From Devosia nitrariae (GTDB lineage Bacteria; Pseudomonadota; Alphaproteobacteria; Rhizobiales; Devosiaceae): a DNA stretch of 64,000 nucleotides. The notes beneath the pieces were generated by a model that worked only from the letters and a program-made list of their open reading frames with translations, searched no databases and was not told the DNA's origin. A program made the position numbers and the translations under genes. The stretch spans positions 186,001 through 250,000 of the forward strand of contig NZ_BSNS01000007.1 of NCBI RefSeq assembly GCF_030160115.1, read 5' to 3'. Numbering within the stretch: position 1 is the stretch's first letter; the number at the start of each line of letters is the position of its first letter. Positions 1 through 7,953 of this stretch are shown here, piece after piece.

Positions 1-1172
1 TCGTCAGGTTCGCGCCACTGCTTCTCGAGATCGTCGAGCAGGACCTTCTGGAACCCCCAGCTCGCCTCCGACGGTTCGAGCATGAACTTGCGCCCGACAT
101 GCAGGGCATCCATCATCTCGCCATAGACGTCGAGCTGCAGTTGATCGTAGGCGGCGTTTCCGACGCGGACCGGCAACGAGCCTTCGTATCCGGCCAGCCA
201 TGGCAGCTCGATCTCGGTCAGTCGCCGCTCCCCCGCGAGGCCAAACATGATCTGGAGCTGTTTCGGATGGATGGCGGCGGCTCGCAACAGCCATTCGCGC
301 CAGGCCTTCGCCTCGTCACGATAGCCGGAGGTCAGCAGCGCCAGCAGCGTGAGGGTGGCGTCGCGTATCCAGCAATACCGGTAATCCCAGTTGCGTACAC
401 CCCCGATCTCTTCGGGAAGCGAGGTCGTTGCCGCTGCGACGATGCCACCGGTCGGCGCGAAGGTGAGCGCTTTGAGCGTCACCAGCGAACGCACGACAGC
501 TTCCCGCCACGGGTGGTCCTTCTTGCCGGCAAAGGAGCAATCGTCGGACCATTTCCGCCACCGCTTCTCGGTCTCATTGAGCCGCCGGGCTGGATCCCAG
601 CGGACGGTCGGCGGCCGGTGCGAGGGATGCCACGTCATGGCGAATGGCACCTGCGCCCCGGCTCCGACACTGAAGGTCGCGAAGGTGCGCATGTCCCTGC
701 CCTTCAGCTCCACCGGCGTGCGCAGCTCCACCGCGTCCGGTCCTGCTACAGCCTGCAGTCCATAATCCGTGCGGCGCACCCAGGGCACCGTTCGCCCGTA
801 GTCGAAGCGCAGGACAAACTCCATGTTCATTTCGACGTTCCCCCTGTCACCGCGCACGATGCGCACTACGTCGACGTGCTCCTCGTCTTCGGCAAGCGGC
901 ATGAAATCGATCAGCGTGACGGCGCCTGTCGCTGTTTCGAACGTCGTTTCGAGAATAGTGGTGCCCGGGCGGTAGCGGCGGGAAACGCGCGACGCTTTCT
1001 CCTTTGGGGTGATGAGCCAGCACCCATTTTCTTTCGAGCCGAGGAGCGCCGCAAAACACGCATCGGAGTCGAACCTTGGCAGGCAGAGCCAGTCGATCGA
1101 CCCGTCGCGGGCGACGAGCGCGCAGGACAGCATGTTGCCGATAAAGCCATAGTCCTCGATCGGGCGGCTCAT
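1..1172 (-). CDS. GH15 family glucosidase (glucoamylase/trehalase type), 3' end cut by window edge
   Basis: The reading frame runs off the left edge without a stop, leaving about 390 residues of a family that is usually near 600. It begins MSRPIEDYGFIGN, has the early GSIDWLCLPRFDS block typical of bacterial GH15 proteins, and the substrate-site motif NWDYRYCWIRDA in its middle. The visible part ends at REPDE, just before the place where the family's general-acid motif (G-I-W-E) should come. GGAGG lies 8 bases before the ATG. No signal peptide is seen, so it probably acts in the cytoplasm. In this family trehalose, maltose or glucan ends are hydrolysed to glucose; which one cannot be told here. 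It heads in the same direction as the SDR and Gnd genes upstream of it. Confidence 0.88.
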   Translation of the reverse strand, partial: MSRPIEDYGFIGNMLSCALVARDGSIDWLCLPRFDSDACFAALLGSKENGCWLITPKEKASRVSRRYRPGTTILETTFETATGAVTLIDFMPLAEDEEHVDVVRIVRGDRGNVEMNMEFVLRFDYGRTVPWVRRTDYGLQAVAGPDAVELRTPVELKGRDMRTFATFSVGAGAQVPFAMTWHPSHRPPTVRWDPARRLNETEKRWRKWSDDCSFAGKKDHPWREAVVRSLVTLKALTFAPTGGIVAAATTSLPEEIGGVRNWDYRYCWIRDATLTLLALLTSGYRDEAKAWREWLLRAAAIHPKQLQIMFGLAGERRLTEIELPWLAGYEGSLPVRVGNAAYDQLQLDVYGEMMDALHVGRKFMLEPSEASWGFQKVLLDDLEKQWREPD

Positions 1173-1300
1173 GCCATTATCCTCCGGATCTGCTGGGGTG
1201 GGCCGACGTCGGAATACCCCTTCGCGCGGCCAGTGTCATGCGCAGGCGACGAGGCTGTCCATCGCTCATCCGATCCTCGCGTTGTTGGTATGAAACGCCG

Positions 1301-2086
1301 TCACCCGCCATGGGCGAAGTCGGCGAAATCGGTCATGCCGCCGTCGACAAAGAGCGTCGTACCGGTGGCGTAGCTGGCAAAATCCGAGGCGAGCACAGCC
1401 ACCATCCGCGCGATCTCGTCAGGTTCCGCGAGCCGGCCCATCGGGATCTTCCTCTTCAGGTCCGCCAACCCGGCCGGGTCGCTCCACACATTGCGGTTGA
1501 TCGGCGTCTTGACCGCTCCGGGTGCCAGGGCGAGCACGCGCACGCCATAGGGTGCCGCCTCCTGCGCCAGGGTCTTGGTCAGCATCGAAACCGCAGCTTT
1601 CGACGCTGTGTAGGCGCTGAACCCGCCCCATGGGATCCTCTCGTGAACCGACGACATGTTCACGATCACCCCGGCCCGCTGCGCCACCATCTGCCCCAGC
1701 GCTGCGCGTGAGCAGAAAAACGTGCCGAGGAGATTGACGTCGATGACCTTGCGCCAGGCCTCGACGTCTGCCTCCCAACCCAGGGCGGCGTGGCCGTCGA
1801 TGCCGGCGTTGTTCACCAGCACGTCGATGCCGCCCCAGTCCTGCTTCATCCGCGCCACCATGCTGGAGACCTGACCCGCGTCCGAAATATTGGCATGAAT
1901 GGCGAATGACCGCCTGCCCTTGGCGCGGATTGCGGCGGCCACTGCTTCCGCCGCTTCGGCCTCGTCCACATAATTCACGACCACATCGGCGCCTGCATCG
2001 GCCAACATCAGCGCGGTGGCCTCGCCGATGCCCGAGTTGGCGCCGGTTACCAAGGCGCGTTTGCCTTTCAAATCCAGTGCGAGCAT
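1301..2086 (-). CDS. SDR family NAD(P)-dependent oxidoreductase, possibly glucose/sugar dehydrogenase
   Basis: A 261-residue classical short-chain dehydrogenase. The cofactor motif TGANSGIG is at residues 14-21, NNAG at 92-95, the catalytic Ser in NMSSVHE near 146, and Tyr159/Lys163 in SAYTASKAAVS. The C-terminal FVDGGMTDF is usual for this family. AAGGAGCG precedes the ATG at good distance. Its place between a GH15 hydrolase and a 6-phosphogluconate dehydrogenase suggests it oxidises glucose or a related sugar, as glucose 1-dehydrogenase-like SDRs do; this is inference from context, since SDR substrate cannot be read from the sequence. Confidence 0.9.
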   Translation of the reverse strand: MLALDLKGKRALVTGANSGIGEATALMLADAGADVVVNYVDEAEAAEAVAAAIRAKGRRSFAIHANISDAGQVSSMVARMKQDWGGIDVLVNNAGIDGHAALGWEADVEAWRKVIDVNLLGTFFCSRAALGQMVAQRAGVIVNMSSVHERIPWGGFSAYTASKAAVSMLTKTLAQEAAPYGVRVLALAPGAVKTPINRNVWSDPAGLADLKRKIPMGRLAEPDEIARMVAVLASDFASYATGTTLFVDGGMTDFADFAHGG

Positions 2087-2107
2087 CGATCGCGCTCCTT
2101 GCTGTTA

Positions 2108-2232
2108 GAGCGGGATGCAAAAAGCCTGTCTCGGACCTGATCCAGGATGGGAACCGGCTTTTTGCGAAATATCCCGCAGCAACAAAACGCATAGAGCGCA
2201 TTACTTGACTCAATCAAATCGCGTCGCGCTCC
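2108..2232. repeat. Rhizobial-type mosaic palindromic intergenic element (RIME-like)
   Basis: Non-coding DNA between the SDR and gnd genes with nested inverted repeats: GCGGGAT (2111-2117) pairs with ATCCCGC (2172-2178), and inside it GCAAAAAGCC (2118-2127) pairs exactly with GGCTTTTTGC (2157-2166). The flanks read TAGAGCGGGATG and ATAGAGCGCATT, the same layout as the mosaic elements known from intergenic DNA of Rhizobium relatives. It sits downstream of gnd, so it may also act as a terminator. Confidence 0.65.
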
Positions 2233-2318
2233 AGTGGTCGGCGGCTGACATAGCAGTCGGGCCGGCGCGTTCACCCGAGCCAGGGGCATGCATCGCAGGC
2301 TCATCGGGCAAGGCAAAG

Positions 2319-3284
2319 CTATACCGTTTTCGGCCGATAGATATCACCCACCCTGCCTTCGCGGCGCTCAGCCACCACGCTTGCGTTCGGACCGAACGGA
2401 TGTCCGCCAAAACCGTGTCGCATCGCAACAATGGCCTTTGCCCACACGCCATTCTCATCACGTGAGGCGAACAACTGCATGACCGACTGCGAAATCACCG
2501 GAATCGGAGCCTCCATCCGAAGGGCATCAGCAACCAGCCAGTTCACCTCTCCGGTGTCCTCGATATACCTGGTCGTTTTGCTCAGAGTGGGGTCATCGGA
2601 ATGCGCCTCGGCAAGAAGGTCGATCAGCCACGAACGAATAACGGAGCCGTTCCGCCAGCATTCGAGCACGCCATCGAGATCGAGCGGCTCATGAAAACGC
2701 GTCAACAGATCGAAACCCTCTCCGATCGCCTGCAACATGCCAAATTCGATCCCGTTGTGTACGAGCTTGACGAAATGCCCACTGCCCGGAGGACCTGCAT
2801 GGACGAAGCCATCCGGTACCGAGAGGGACTTAAGCAGCGGTTCGATGGTGGCAACGACATCCTTGTCGCCACCGGCCATGAAGCACGCCCCGGTGCGGGC
2901 GCCCGACAGGCCTCCGGACGTGCCGAGGTCGACGAAATCGATCCCCCGAGCCTTCAGGCGGTCATGGCGCCGGATGGAGTCACCCCAATAGGAATTGCCG
3001 CCATCGACGACGATATCGCCCGGCTCGAGAGAAGAAGCCAACTTGTCGAGCGCCGCGTCAACATCCGGCCCAGCGGGAATATAGAGCAACACCACGCGTC
3101 GCGGCTGCAGCTTTTCCCGGAAGCCGGCAATATCGGAGACCTCGACCAGCCCCGCCTCGACGAGCTCCCTGGGTGCGCCCCCCAGGGTCAGGCCGACGAC
3201 GTGATACCCCTTTGAGATAGCCAGGTCCGCAAGTCCTCCACCCATCCGGCCAAGGCCGACCACGCCGATTTCGTTGATGCCCAT
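2319..3284 (-). CDS. gnd: 6-phosphogluconate dehydrogenase, decarboxylating, short (GndA-like) type
   Basis: A 321-residue protein that matches the short NAD-preferring type of 6-phosphogluconate dehydrogenase rather than the roughly 470-residue type. The Rossmann motif GLGRMG is at residues 10-15, DGGNS near 94-98, the SGGLSGA substrate loop at 123-129, and catalytic Lys173 in HFVKLVHNGIEF. It converts 6-phosphogluconate to ribulose 5-phosphate, CO2 and reduced cofactor in the oxidative pentose phosphate pathway. GGGAGG precedes the ATG. It heads a run of three minus-strand genes with the SDR and GH15 enzyme, separated from the SDR by a palindromic repeat. Confidence 0.92.
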   Translation of the reverse strand: MGINEIGVVGLGRMGGGLADLAISKGYHVVGLTLGGAPRELVEAGLVEVSDIAGFREKLQPRRVVLLYIPAGPDVDAALDKLASSLEPGDIVVDGGNSYWGDSIRRHDRLKARGIDFVDLGTSGGLSGARTGACFMAGGDKDVVATIEPLLKSLSVPDGFVHAGPPGSGHFVKLVHNGIEFGMLQAIGEGFDLLTRFHEPLDLDGVLECWRNGSVIRSWLIDLLAEAHSDDPTLSKTTRYIEDTGEVNWLVADALRMEAPIPVISQSVMQLFASRDENGVWAKAIVAMRHGFGGHPFGPNASVVAERREGRVGDIYRPKTV

Positions 3285-3352
3285 AGTAGCCTCCCGCGAC
3301 GGTCTACAACGGGTGATGAACTGATTGGTTCAGGCTCGACTGGCCTGGACCG

Positions 3353-4255
3353 CTACCCGGTAACCTCTCGGTCGGCCGCCGCTTCTTCCAGGAGCCAGTC
3401 GCGAAAGGCCCTGACCTTTCTCTGCCGCAGGGCGCTCGCGAGATAGACGACGTAGTAGCTGGACGTCGCCTTGAACTTGAGGTCGAACGGGCGGACCAGC
3501 CTTCCTGCCGCCAGGTCTGCCGAAACGAGTGCGCTCCGGCCGAGGAGCACACCCTCGCCGTGCACCGCTGCATCGGTGGCATAGGTAGCGGAATCGAACC
3601 TGACGCCACTGTTCGGGTCGATACCTTCGACGCCGGCGCGCTGCAGCCACAGGGCCCAGTTGATAGGGAAGCCGTCATGGATGAGAGTGTGATGTTTGAG
3701 GTCGCTCGGTTCGCGCAAAGGATGCTCACCCTGCAGCAGTTCCGGACTGCACACGGGGAACACCTCCACCTCCGACAGGAACTCCGAGACCACCCCCTCA
3801 TACTCCCCGCCACCGTAACGGATCGCGATATCGATCCCGTCCCTGACGAAATCGGCAAGCACCCCTGAGGTTGAAATCCGCACATCGATGTCCCGATGGG
3901 CGCGATGGAAGCGATGGAGCCTCGGCACCAGCCACCGGCCCGCAAAGCCATCCGACGTCGAGACGGTCAGGACGCCTGCCGAACGCGGCGCCGTGGCAAC
4001 GATCGTCGCGGCGCTGATCCGGTCGAGCGCTGCGCCGATCTCGGCTGCGTACGCGGCACCCGCCGGCGTCAGGCTGACGGATCGCGTTCCCCTTTCGAAG
4101 AGCCCGATACCGAGCCTCTCCTCGATGTTGCGGATGGCGCGGCTGATGGCGCCGTGCGTCAGGTTCAGCTCAGCGGCCGCGTTGGTGAAGCTGAGGTGAC
4201 GCGCCGCCGCATCGAACGCGGGAAGAGCGGTCAAGGGGGGGAGCTTGCGCGGCAT
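3353..4255 (-). CDS. LysR family transcriptional regulator, GcvA-like
   Basis: A 300-residue LysR-type regulator. Residues 1-65 form the winged helix-turn-helix, with FTNAAAELNLTHGAISRAIRNIE as the recognition region and the LFERGTRSV turn; the rest is the periplasmic-binding-protein-like effector domain (WLVPRLHRFH, IDIAIRYGGGEY). The sequence style is that of the GcvA/AmpR-like branch. It is transcribed away from a DUF1127 gene, with a perfect palindrome only 10 bases from its start. The target is probably this divergent promoter region, but the ligand is unknown. Confidence 0.9.
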   Translation of the reverse strand: MPRKLPPLTALPAFDAAARHLSFTNAAAELNLTHGAISRAIRNIEERLGIGLFERGTRSVSLTPAGAAYAAEIGAALDRISAATIVATAPRSAGVLTVSTSDGFAGRWLVPRLHRFHRAHRDIDVRISTSGVLADFVRDGIDIAIRYGGGEYEGVVSEFLSEVEVFPVCSPELLQGEHPLREPSDLKHHTLIHDGFPINWALWLQRAGVEGIDPNSGVRFDSATYATDAAVHGEGVLLGRSALVSADLAAGRLVRPFDLKFKATSSYYVVYLASALRQRKVRAFRDWLLEEAAADREVTG

Positions 4256-4264
4256 GGTTCAACC

Positions 4265-4281
4265 TGTGAGTTTTGCTCACA
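4265..4281. promoter_or_regulatory. 17-base palindrome, candidate LysR binding site
   Basis: TGTGAG-TTTTG-CTCACA is a perfect inverted repeat with 6-base arms. It lies 10 bases upstream of the LysR start codon, in the intergenic region shared with the DUF1127 gene. The size and T-N11-A spacing fit LysR-type boxes. Autoregulation is inferred. Confidence 0.5.
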
Positions 4282-4397
4282 CATCGTGCACGAATATTCG
4301 TTTGTTGTCCATGCAAGAGGGAGGCAAGGTATCGGCATGGAAGCACGGATTTCCGGCTTCCATGAGATAGCCAAAAGAGACAGGAAAGGAATTCGCT

Positions 4398-4646
4398 GTG
4401 AGCACTAATCACGCAATCGCTGATGCATGCAATGAGGTCGTACTGACGTCGGCACGCACTTTCGCAATCCCGTCGCCGCGCCACTTCGCCCTGGCAGGCC
4501 TTGCCCGCCTCGCCGCCGTCTTGCGGCGTCGGAAGCTCCAAGCGTTCGCCGCTTACCCGGATCACCTGCTTGCCGACATGGGCTACGGGCGCGACTGGGA
4601 CGGCTCGATCGTCCCCCTCGTCAACGACCCCAAGGGATGGAGCTGA
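4398..4646 (+). CDS. DUF1127 domain-containing small protein
   Basis: An 82-residue protein with a GTG start preceded by AGGAAAGGA at 8 bases. The middle has the DUF1127 pattern: a basic stretch (LARLAAVLRRRKLQAF) followed by a copy of the L-x-D-x-L-A-D-x-G motif, here PDHLLADMGYGRD. DUF1127 proteins are short, basic, often RNA-linked regulators of metabolism in alphaproteobacteria. It is transcribed away from the LysR gene, and the VOC gene follows 58 bases later, so it may be the first gene of a LysR-controlled unit. Confidence 0.72.
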   Translation: MSTNHAIADACNEVVLTSARTFAIPSPRHFALAGLARLAAVLRRRKLQAFAAYPDHLLADMGYGRDWDGSIVPLVNDPKGWS

Positions 4647-4704
4647 ACGACAGCTCGACGCGCCTGGCCACGACCACTCACTCAAAACCCAAAGGATAAG
4701 AACG

Positions 4705-5160
4705 ATGCCAAAGGTCTTTCCCCATCTCTGGTTCCAGAACCAGGCCGAAGAGGCCATGGAATTCTACATGTCAGTCTTCAAGGACAGTAAAGTCCTCAAC
4801 CGCACGGAGCTGCCCGATCCCGAACTCTCGGTCGTCCGTTTTGAGCTCGCCGGCCAGCCGGTCGTTGCTCTCAATACCAACTCGCACGCGCCCTACAACG
4901 AGGCCTTCTCGTTCCTGGTGGAGACGCAGGACCAGGCGGAGACCGACTATTACTGGAACGCGCTGACGGCCGGCGGCGGCAAGGAGCAGCCCTGTGGATG
5001 GCTGACCGACAAGTTCGGTGTCTATTGGCAGGTGACGCCGACAGCCCTTCTGCGGATGGTCTCAGACCCGGACCGGGAAAAGGCCAACCGCGTCCTTGAG
5101 GCCATGTACAAGATGAAGAAGATCATCATCGCCGACCTCGAGCGCGCCTACCAGGGCTGA
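4705..5160 (+). CDS. VOC family protein (PhnB / 3-demethylubiquinone methyltransferase-like fold)
   Basis: A 151-residue vicinal-oxygen-chelate protein of the PhnB branch: FPHLWFQNQAEEAMEFYMSVF at the start and the motif GGGKEQPCGWLTDKFGVYWQV near residues 90-110 are characteristic. The ATG at 4705 is preceded by AAAGGATAAG and starts where homologues begin; the frame is open further upstream but overlaps the DUF1127 gene. Members are annotated as glyoxalase or bleomycin-resistance-like, and the true function of this branch is not settled. No catalytic role is assigned. Confidence 0.88.
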   Translation: MPKVFPHLWFQNQAEEAMEFYMSVFKDSKVLNRTELPDPELSVVRFELAGQPVVALNTNSHAPYNEAFSFLVETQDQAETDYYWNALTAGGGKEQPCGWLTDKFGVYWQVTPTALLRMVSDPDREKANRVLEAMYKMKKIIIADLERAYQG

Positions 5161-5257
5161 CGCGCCCGACCCACTGCCCGAAGGCGTCGAGGGCGGCTTG
5201 GTGACTGCCCAGGCCAGTACCTAACCCAATTCATACAAAACCCGAATGGAGGATCCC

Positions 5258-5989
5258 ATGGCAACGCTTATGGGCCAGAAAGTCGTCGTCGTCGGAGGCA
5301 GCTCCGGCATTGGTCTGGGTGTCGCAGCTGCTGCCCTCAAGAGCGGCGCGGACGTCGTGATCATTGGCCGCTCGCCGGGCAAGCTGCAGGCGGCAGAACA
5401 GGCGCTCGCCGCAGAGGGCCGTGTCAGAGCCATTGCCGGCGACATGACGCAGGAAGCTGAGATTGCCCTTGTGTTCAACGAGATCGGTGCGTTCGATCAT
5501 CTCGTCTCGACGGCCGGACCGCCGCCGCCCGGTGATCCCATCGATGAAACCGAAATGGATGCCGTGCGCCGCTTCATCGACAACAAGCTGGTCGGCGCCG
5601 TCATGCTCGCCAAGCATGCCGTACGTACCCTGAGGACCGGAGGGTCCATGACCTTCACGTCAGGGATCAACAAGGATCGCCCGCCGGTCCCCGGAGGTGC
5701 GGTGGTGTCGGCGATTGCCGGCTCATTCAGCTATTTTGCCACTGCCCTGTCACTGGAACTGGCGCCGACCCGCGTCAATGTCATATCCCCCGGCTGGGTC
5801 GACACACCATTGTTCGACGAACTCGTCGGCGAGGCCAAGTCCGGCTACTTCGAGGACATGGCCGCCCGCCTGCCGGCGGGAAAGATCGCGACACCCGCCG
5901 ACATCGCTCCCGCCTACGTCTACGCCATGGAAAGCGACTTCACCACCGGCGAGACCATTCACATCGACGGTGGGCAGCGGCTGATCTAG
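5258..5989 (+). CDS. SDR family oxidoreductase, atypical (no YxxxK)
   Basis: A 243-residue SDR with the cofactor motif GGSSGIG near residues 13-19 and a C-terminal HIDGGQRLI. The usual catalytic Tyr-x-x-x-Lys is not present: the aligned stretch reads GGAVVSAIAGSFSYF. This branch of SDR-like proteins is common in proteobacteria, and its activity is doubtful. I chose the second ATG because GGAGG lies 5 bases before it and inside the longer reading frame that starts at 5246. It is separate from the VOC gene by about 100 bases. Confidence 0.85.
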   Translation: MATLMGQKVVVVGGSSGIGLGVAAAALKSGADVVIIGRSPGKLQAAEQALAAEGRVRAIAGDMTQEAEIALVFNEIGAFDHLVSTAGPPPPGDPIDETEMDAVRRFIDNKLVGAVMLAKHAVRTLRTGGSMTFTSGINKDRPPVPGGAVVSAIAGSFSYFATALSLELAPTRVNVISPGWVDTPLFDELVGEAKSGYFEDMAARLPAGKIATPADIAPAYVYAMESDFTTGETIHIDGGQRLI

Positions 5990-6172
5990 ACGCTGCGACC
6001 GTAGAGGTTGGGCGCGCGACGGATCAGTAAGTCGCGCGCTCCAAACTGTTCGTCGGGCAGGAAATGCGGTTGTGCCTAGGGCTGCGCAAGCGGCGGCTAC
6101 GGGTGGATGTACATGCCATCGTCTGGTAGGCCGGGGGGCACGCACCGATGTCACCTCAGCGAGTTGCCGCCC

Positions 6173-7945
6173 GTGACCTACGAGCAGATCTTCCTCTTCA
6201 CTCTCCTCGGCCTGGTGTTCGGGCTCCTGGTGTGGGGCCGCATACGCTATGACCTCGTGGCATTCGCCGCCCTGGTGGTGGCTGTCGTCGGCGGCGTCGT
6301 TCCGGCCGAACACGCATTCGAGGGTTTCGGGCATGAGGCCGTGATTATCATTGCCCTGGTGCTGATCGTCTCGCGCGCCATGCTCAATGCCGGCGCAGTG
6401 GAGCTCGTTGCCCGTTTCGTCGTCTCCGCCGACAGGCCGCTCTCCACCCATATCGGCTTCATGTCGGTGGCCGGGGCGGCCATGTCGGCGGTCATTAACA
6501 ATGTGGCAGCACTCGTCATGCTGATGTCGCTGGACATCGAGGCGGCGGAAAAGGCCAAGCGCCCCGTCTCCCGTTCGCTGATGCCGCTGTCCTTCGCGAC
6601 GATCCTCGGCGGCATGATCACCCTGATCGGGACACCGCCCAACATCGTCGTCGCGCAGTTCCGCGAACGCGCGCTCGGCGCCCCCTTTTCAATGTTCGAC
6701 TTTTCGCCGGTCGGGTTGGTGTGCGCCTCCATCGGCATCGCGTTCGTCACCACCATAGGCTGGCGGTTGATCCCCGAGGAGGCAAAGCGCGCAACGGCCG
6801 GCGAGCGCGCCGAGACCGACCTATTCGTTGCGGAGGCGGGCGTCGGCGAAAAATCGAAGAGCATCGGCAAGACGCCTGCCGATCTGTTCCCCGTCGCCGA
6901 AGAGCACGACATCATTATCCTTGGCCTCGTGCGCAACGGCCGGCGCCTGCCGGGCTTTTCGAGGAGCGTCGAAATCCGCCAGGGCGATGCCGTCGTCCTC
7001 GAAGGCGACCCGAAATCCATCGAGGCCTTTATCGGCGCCGCCAGCCTCGACACCATCGACTCCGAGGACCATGGCGGTCTGCGCGGCGAGACGTTGACGC
7101 TGGTGGAGGCGACCGTCCCGCAGAACGCGCGCATGGCCGGACGTACCGCCCAGGGCCTGGGCCTGCTCTACAGGCGCGGCGTGGTCCTGCTCGGCGTGTC
7201 GCGCCAGGGCCGGCGTTTCCGCGAGCGCGTGCGCCGGCTGCCGATCGAGCCCGGCGATGTGGTGCTGCTGCTGGGCCCCGAAAGCCGCGTCAGGGATAGT
7301 GCCGAGTGGCTCGGCGTGCTGCCGCTCGCCGAAAAGAGCCATACCGTCATCCAGCGCAGCAAGGCATTGTTCGCCATCGCCGCCTTCGCCGTCGGCGTAG
7401 GGGCGGCCGTTGCCGGCCTCCTACCGCTGGCGGTTGCGCTTGCCGCGGTGGTCGGCGTCTACGCTCTTTCCGGCATCGTTGGCGGGCGAGAAGTCTACGA
7501 GGCCGTGGAATGGCCGGTCATCGTGCTGCTCGGCTCCCTCATCCCGCTGGGCCTGGCGCTTGAAAGCTCGGGCGGCACGCAACTCATTGCAGAGGGTATC
7601 CTGTCGCTGACCGGATCGTTGCCGATATGGGCGATCCTTGCCCTTCTCATGATCGTCACCATGACCTTGTCCGACTTCCTCAACAATGTGGCGACGGCGC
7701 TGATCGCGGCCCCTGTCGGGCTCTCGATCGCACGGTCCCTCGAGGTGTCGCCCGACCCGTTCCTCATGGCCGTGGCGGTCGCCGCGTCCTGCGCCTTCCT
7801 CACCCCCATCGGCCACAAGAACAACACCATCATCATGGGGCCCGGAGGCTATCGCTTCGGCGACTACTGGCGCATGGGCCTGCCACTCGAAGCCATCATC
7901 ATCGCCGTCGCCGTGCCGGCCATCCTGTTCTTCTGGCCGCTTTAG
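6173..7945 (+). CDS. SLC13-family permease with two RCK_C (TrkA-C) domains
   Basis: An inner-membrane carrier of about 590 residues. The first half and the end are strings of membrane helices typical of the SLC13/DASS fold, including the TPPNIVVAQFR and TPIGHKNNTIIMGPGGYRFGDYWRMG blocks (the repeated ion-binding SNT-like regions). Between them, roughly residues 200-410, lie two RCK_C domains (FRRSVEIRQGDAVVLEG-like and RLPIEPGDVVLLLG). Family members move sulfate or di/tricarboxylates. The GTG at 6173 (MTYEQIFLF) is where homologues start, but no clear ribosome site precedes it; ATGs at 6107 and 6113 in the same frame are alternatives. It converges on the arabinofuranosidase gene, 8 bases away. 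Confidence 0.88.
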   Translation: MTYEQIFLFTLLGLVFGLLVWGRIRYDLVAFAALVVAVVGGVVPAEHAFEGFGHEAVIIIALVLIVSRAMLNAGAVELVARFVVSADRPLSTHIGFMSVAGAAMSAVINNVAALVMLMSLDIEAAEKAKRPVSRSLMPLSFATILGGMITLIGTPPNIVVAQFRERALGAPFSMFDFSPVGLVCASIGIAFVTTIGWRLIPEEAKRATAGERAETDLFVAEAGVGEKSKSIGKTPADLFPVAEEHDIIILGLVRNGRRLPGFSRSVEIRQGDAVVLEGDPKSIEAFIGAASLDTIDSEDHGGLRGETLTLVEATVPQNARMAGRTAQGLGLLYRRGVVLLGVSRQGRRFRERVRRLPIEPGDVVLLLGPESRVRDSAEWLGVLPLAEKSHTVIQRSKALFAIAAFAVGVGAAVAGLLPLAVALAAVVGVYALSGIVGGREVYEAVEWPVIVLLGSLIPLGLALESSGGTQLIAEGILSLTGSLPIWAILALLMIVTMTLSDFLNNVATALIAAPVGLSIARSLEVSPDPFLMAVAVAASCAFLTPIGHKNNTIIMGPGGYRFGDYWRMGLPLEAIIIAVAVPAILFFWPL

Positions 7946-7953
7946 AGCGGCCG

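Noticed and set aside
99-1373. Long open frame of 424 codons on the plus strand
   Set aside because: It lies antisense to the GH15 gene and the SDR end, has no family resemblance, and comes from the high GC at third positions of the real gene.
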